DNA of 6,378 nucleotides, from NCBI GenBank assembly GCA_045534235.1, contig JAZSJI010000090.1, forward strand, positions 1 to 6,378, written 5' to 3'. The notes beneath the pieces were generated by a model, which ran no database searches, was not told where the DNA came from, and worked only from the letters and a program-made list of their open reading frames with translations. Numbering within the stretch: the stretch's first letter is position 1; every line of letters starts with the position of its first letter. This DNA is from Flemingiibacterium sp045534235 (GTDB taxonomy: Bacteria > Bacillota > Clostridia > Oscillospirales > CAG-272). A program made the position numbers and the translations under genes. Of the stretch, positions 5,438 through 6,378 are shown in pieces.

Positions 5438-6378
5438 GTGAGAAACGTTTTAAACCTTAACAAAGATTGGCTTTTTGTCAAAGATACCACAGACGTAACC
5501 GTGCGTGAGGGCGAGAACATAAGCCTTCCGCATACTTGGAACGCGGCAGACGGTCACGATGGCGGCAACGACTATTTCCGCGGCTCTTGTCTTTATGTAA
5601 AGACGCTTAAGAAGACGGACCTTCCTGCGGCTGACTGCTACTACCTCGAGATACGTGGCGCTAACTCCTCTGCTGACGTATACGTTGGCGGCGAGTGCCT
5701 CGCGCATCACGACGGCGGTTACTCGACGTGGAGAGTTGACCTGACGGGCAAGCTCACGGACGAAACCGATATTGCTATCGTTGTAGATAACTCGCCAAAC
5801 GAAACCGTTTATCCGCAGATGGCGGACTTCACCTTCTACGGCGGTCTTTACCGTGACGTAAACCTTATCGCAGTAAACAAGTCGCATTTTGACCTTGACT
5901 ACTACGGCGCACCCGGTCTTAAGATAACTCCTAATGTTGAGGGCAAGGATGCAAAGGTTGAGGTTGAGGTATACGTAAAGAACCTTACCGCCGCGCAGAA
6001 ACTTGTTTACACCATTTACGACAAGGACGAGAACGAGCTTCAAAAGATCGAATCCACCGATACCAAGGTCGTATTCGACATAAAGGACGTTCACCTCTGG
6101 CACGGTCGCCGCGATCCCTACCTCTACTGCTGTGAGGTCGAGATCGTTGAGGGCGGCGAGGTTATTGACAACGTATGCAACTGCTTCGGATGCCGCACCT
6201 TCAAGATAGATCCCGATAACGGCTTTATCTTAAACGGCGAGGAATATCCGCTTCGCGGCGTATCCCGCCATCAGGACAGATGGGGCTTCGGTAATGCGCT
6301 TCTTCCCGAGCATCATAGAGAGCCCATAGAGCCTATTTACGCTGTCGGCGCTACCACCATCCGCCTTGCACACTATCA
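5438..6378 (+). CDS. Glycoside hydrolase family 2 enzyme, N-terminal part (3' end outside window)
   Basis: A GTG-started frame stays open to the right edge (313 codons plus 2 bases), so this is the N-terminal third or half of a GH2 protein; the family runs from about 550 to over 1000 residues. Residues 5-150 match the GH2 jelly-roll sugar-binding domain: LNKDWLF (7-13), LPHTWNA (30-36), YFRGSCLYVK (46-55), GANSSADVYVGG (74-85), HDGGYSTWRVDLT (91-103) and FYGGLYRDV (133-141). Residues about 155-255 form the Ig-like domain (LWHGRRDPYLY, 220-230). The TIM barrel starts at NGFILNGEEYPLRGVSRHQD (261-280) and reaches GATTIRLAHY (304-313). The catalytic glutamates lie beyond the edge. No signal peptide is evident, so it probably acts in the cytoplasm on imported glycoside. 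The RGVSRHQD...IRLAHY wording is closer to beta-galactosidase-like GH2 proteins as I recall them; context favours a glucuronidase or other uronidase. It starts 67 bases after the symporter and is probably cotranscribed with it. Confidence 0.93.
   Translation, partial: MRNVLNLNKDWLFVKDTTDVTVREGENISLPHTWNAADGHDGGNDYFRGSCLYVKTLKKTDLPAADCYYLEIRGANSSADVYVGGECLAHHDGGYSTWRVDLTGKLTDETDIAIVVDNSPNETVYPQMADFTFYGGLYRDVNLIAVNKSHFDLDYYGAPGLKITPNVEGKDAKVEVEVYVKNLTAAQKLVYTIYDKDENELQKIESTDTKVVFDIKDVHLWHGRRDPYLYCCEVEIVEGGEVIDNVCNCFGCRTFKIDPDNGFILNGEEYPLRGVSRHQDRWGFGNALLPEHHREPIEPIYAVGATTIRLAHY

Noticed and set aside
4315..5520. Long open frame (401 residues) on the minus strand across the symporter and the start of the GH2 gene
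   Set aside because: It overlaps a clear GPH transporter on the opposite strand, its translation is low-complexity with no recognisable family, and it has no ribosome site. It is a by-product of codon bias.
5450..6103. Minus-strand open frame (217 residues) opposite the GH2 gene
   Set aside because: The plus strand encodes a continuous GH2 sugar-binding and Ig-like domain here. The antisense translation resembles no protein and lacks a translation signal.
1..6378. CRISPR arrays, insertion sequences, attachment sites, tRNA or rRNA genes
   Set aside because: No regularly spaced repeats, terminal inverted repeats, transposase or integrase motifs, or cloverleaf sequences were found on reading both strands.

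Overview
The window looks like chromosomal DNA from a Clostridia-type Firmicute, probably a gut-associated Oscillospiraceae or Lachnospiraceae-like lineage. This is inferred from strong AGGAGG-type ribosome binding sites, an SDR-type UxuB like that of Bacillus subtilis rather than the enterobacterial long-chain type, an AraC regulator with a long N-terminal region, and moderate G+C coding DNA with AT-rich intergenic DNA. No mobile element, CRISPR array, tRNA or rRNA was seen. The window is compact: the largest stretch without a gene is the 266-base divergent region at 3626-3891.

Layout. At the left edge is the 3' end of a plus-strand gene of unknown function (to 346). It converges on a minus-strand gene across one bidirectional hairpin terminator (352-382). 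The minus strand then carries a tight three-gene set, in transcription order: an AraC-family regulator (3625 to 2378), mannonate dehydratase uxuA (2347 to 1262) and SDR-type D-mannonate oxidoreductase/fructuronate reductase uxuB (1242 to 397). The gaps are 30 and 19 bases, each holding a ribosome binding site. A well-formed promoter for this operon lies at 3695-3723. Diverging from it on the plus strand are a GPH-family sugar/glycoside:cation symporter (3892-5370) and, after a 67-base gap with a strong hairpin, a glycoside hydrolase family 2 gene (from 5438). The GH2 gene starts at GTG and runs off the right edge.

How it fits together. The symporter would import a uronic-acid-containing glycoside. 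The GH2 enzyme, which shows no obvious signal peptide, would cleave it in the cytoplasm. After isomerisation to fructuronate (the uxaC product, not in this window), UxuB would reduce fructuronate to D-mannonate and UxuA would dehydrate that to 2-keto-3-deoxygluconate. The AraC regulator between the two arms is the obvious candidate controller. The catabolic logic is known biology. The less settled points are the GH2 specificity, the effector of the regulator, and the operator structures in the divergent region.
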